From Flavobacteria bacterium RIFCSPLOWO2_12_FULL_35_11 (GTDB taxonomy: Bacteria; Bacteroidota; Bacteroidia; Flavobacteriales; Flavobacteriaceae): a stretch of 64,000 nucleotides of DNA. Location: assembly GCA_001800975.1 (NCBI GenBank), contig MGWK01000026.1, forward strand, positions 1-64,000, given 5' to 3'. The notes under the pieces are model-generated. The model had not been told where the DNA came from, did not search any database, and was given only the letters and a program-made list of their open reading frames with translations. A program made the position numbers and the translations under genes. The number at the start of each line of letters is the position of its first letter. The stretch's first letter is position 1. This document shows positions 62,988 to 64,000 of the stretch, piece after piece.

Positions 62988-64000
62988 TTAGTTAATAATT
63001 ATTTTATTGTTCTCTATTGTGTACTCAATTTCATAATTTTTGTTAAAAGAGTTTAATACTTCTTCTATTGTTTCTACATCAAATGTTGCATCATAATTTT
63101 TTTCATCTAATTTGGAGTTGTTATTTATGATGGTAACATTATAATGTCTTTCAAGTTTTTTAATGATGTTTTTAAACTGTATATTTTTAAAAATAAGTTT
63201 CCCGTTTTTCCACCCAGTGTAAATATTTGTATCGACCTCATCTATAGTAGCATTGTTTTTAGTCTTATCCCAAGATGCCATATATCCCGGTTTCAGTTCT
63301 AGTGAAGTTGCCTTATCATATGTTTTATCTTTTCCAAAGATACTTACTGCTCCCTCTACGAGTACCGTATTTATTGATGAATCTTCAGGGTAAGTGGATA
63401 CGTTAAATTCTGTGCCTAACACTCTTATATTAATGTCATCGGCGTTTACAATAAAGGGATGTTTCGGGTCTTTAGCAACGTCGAAATATGCTTCGCCTTC
63501 TAATAAATAAACTTGCCTATTTATTCCCGTAATAAATTTTACGGGGTATTTTAAAACACTACCGGAATTCAAATGAACCTCTGTTCCATCTGATAAAACA
63601 ACTTGAAATTTTTTCCCATTGGGAATAGTTAATATATTGTAGGCCAATTCTTCTGCGCTATTTTCTTTTTCATAATTCAATATATTTCCTATTTGTTCAG
63701 CGACTACCTTTCCTGATATGTTTATGCGCTGTTGCTTTCCACCGGTTTGTATAACTTTCACATTTCCATTTTCTAATTCAAGCGTAATTTTATCATCAGC
63801 AATTTGTAATTGATTTCCAGACACCGCTGTTGTCTTGTGCTGATTCATAAAATAATAGCCAATGCCAATAACTCCAATAAAAACTGCAGCATATTTTATA
63901 AACCTTATGCCTTGTCTTAAAAATCTTAATTTAGAAATTGGCTTTTCAAGGATTGGAACTATATTCGGCTCCTGATGAAGTTTTGTATTAATGTTATTCC
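62988..64000 (-). CDS. FecR-type anti-sigma factor (5' end outside window)
   Basis: At least 337 residues; the frame continues past an internal Met (63848) to the window edge. It has a cytoplasmic part, one membrane helix (IKYAAVFIGVIGIGYYF), the periplasmic FecR domain (LTIPNGKKFQVVLSDGTEVHLNSGSVLKYP, VYLLEGEAYFDVAKDPKHPFIV, NIRVLGTEFNVS) and the C-terminal domain FKNIIKKLERHYNVTI. It receives the signal from the STN domain of SusC and controls an ECF sigma factor expected just outside the window. Confidence 0.9.
   Translation of the reverse strand, partial: NNINTKLHQEPNIVPILEKPISKLRFLRQGIRFIKYAAVFIGVIGIGYYFMNQHKTTAVSGNQLQIADDKITLELENGNVKVIQTGGKQQRINISGKVVAEQIGNILNYEKENSAEELAYNILTIPNGKKFQVVLSDGTEVHLNSGSVLKYPVKFITGINRQVYLLEGEAYFDVAKDPKHPFIVNADDINIRVLGTEFNVSTYPEDSSINTVLVEGAVSIFGKDKTYDKATSLELKPGYMASWDKTKNNATIDEVDTNIYTGWKNGKLIFKNIQFKNIIKKLERHYNVTIINNNSKLDEKNYDATFDVETIEEVLNSFNKNYEIEYTIENNKIIIN

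Overview
The window looks like a chromosome segment of a marine- or soil-type Flavobacteriia/Bacteroidetes organism. The evidence is the AT-rich DNA, several SusC/SusD pairs, a FecR-type anti-sigma factor, a SusR-like regulator, GH97 enzymes, lipoprotein signals ending in a lone Cys, and intergenic DNA with Bacteroidetes-style TAnnTTTG promoter elements. All functional calls come from motif reading of translations; no database search was run.

Layout. (1) 1-14.9 kb is an accessory, defence-type island. It holds a tyrosine-recombinase remnant, an XRE repressor divergent from three HEPN/nucleotidyltransferase-like genes across a perfect 32-bp palindrome, and a tightly packed six-gene operon (XRE - type IIG restriction/methyltransferase - second Eco57I-like methyltransferase - KTSC-like small protein - DUF2779 double-nuclease protein - WYL regulator). 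Next to this is a three-gene ubiquitin-like operon: Ubl, E2-fold protein and a JAB-E1 fusion. The E2-like protein has no cysteine at all and the E1 has no cysteine left over after its zinc ligands, so canonical Cys-thioester relay looks impossible. (2) 15.3 kb: tRNA-Arg(TCT) with a terminator. (3) 15.6-23.2 kb: a sucrose utilisation locus with a LacI regulator, twin LacI operators 21 bp apart, a TonB receptor, sucrose phosphorylase, an MFS transporter and fructokinase. (4) 23.2-33.5 kb: a mosaic region with decayed genes (VOC pseudogene, group II intron fragment), a methyltransferase, DoxX, and a run of small unrelated single genes. These are separated by a ~108-bp hairpin-forming repeat (four copies) and in two cases bracketed by gene-specific 10-bp inverted repeats. 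The arrangement resembles an integron-like cassette array with no integrase in sight. (5) 33.8-36.8 kb: an HNH nuclease, a small protein, a HpaII-like restriction enzyme and a Vsr-like nuclease, with no cytosine methyltransferase beside them, then a SRAP gene split by a stop codon.

(6) 37.5-64 kb, all on the minus strand, is a large alpha-glucan (probably dextran) utilisation region made of two Sus modules. The first has a SusR-like membrane regulator, SusC, SusD, a SusE/F-like binding lipoprotein, GH66 dextranase, GH31 alpha-glucosidase and a six-hairpin glycosidase. The second has FecR, an STN-bearing SusC, SusD and two GH97 enzymes. The two modules carry different regulators, and a ~130-bp copy of the 3' end of the six-hairpin gene lies at their junction, which suggests they were assembled by duplication and rearrangement. 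Inferred flow: surface GH66 cuts dextran, the SusCD pairs import isomalto-oligosaccharides, and periplasmic GH31/GH97 release glucose.
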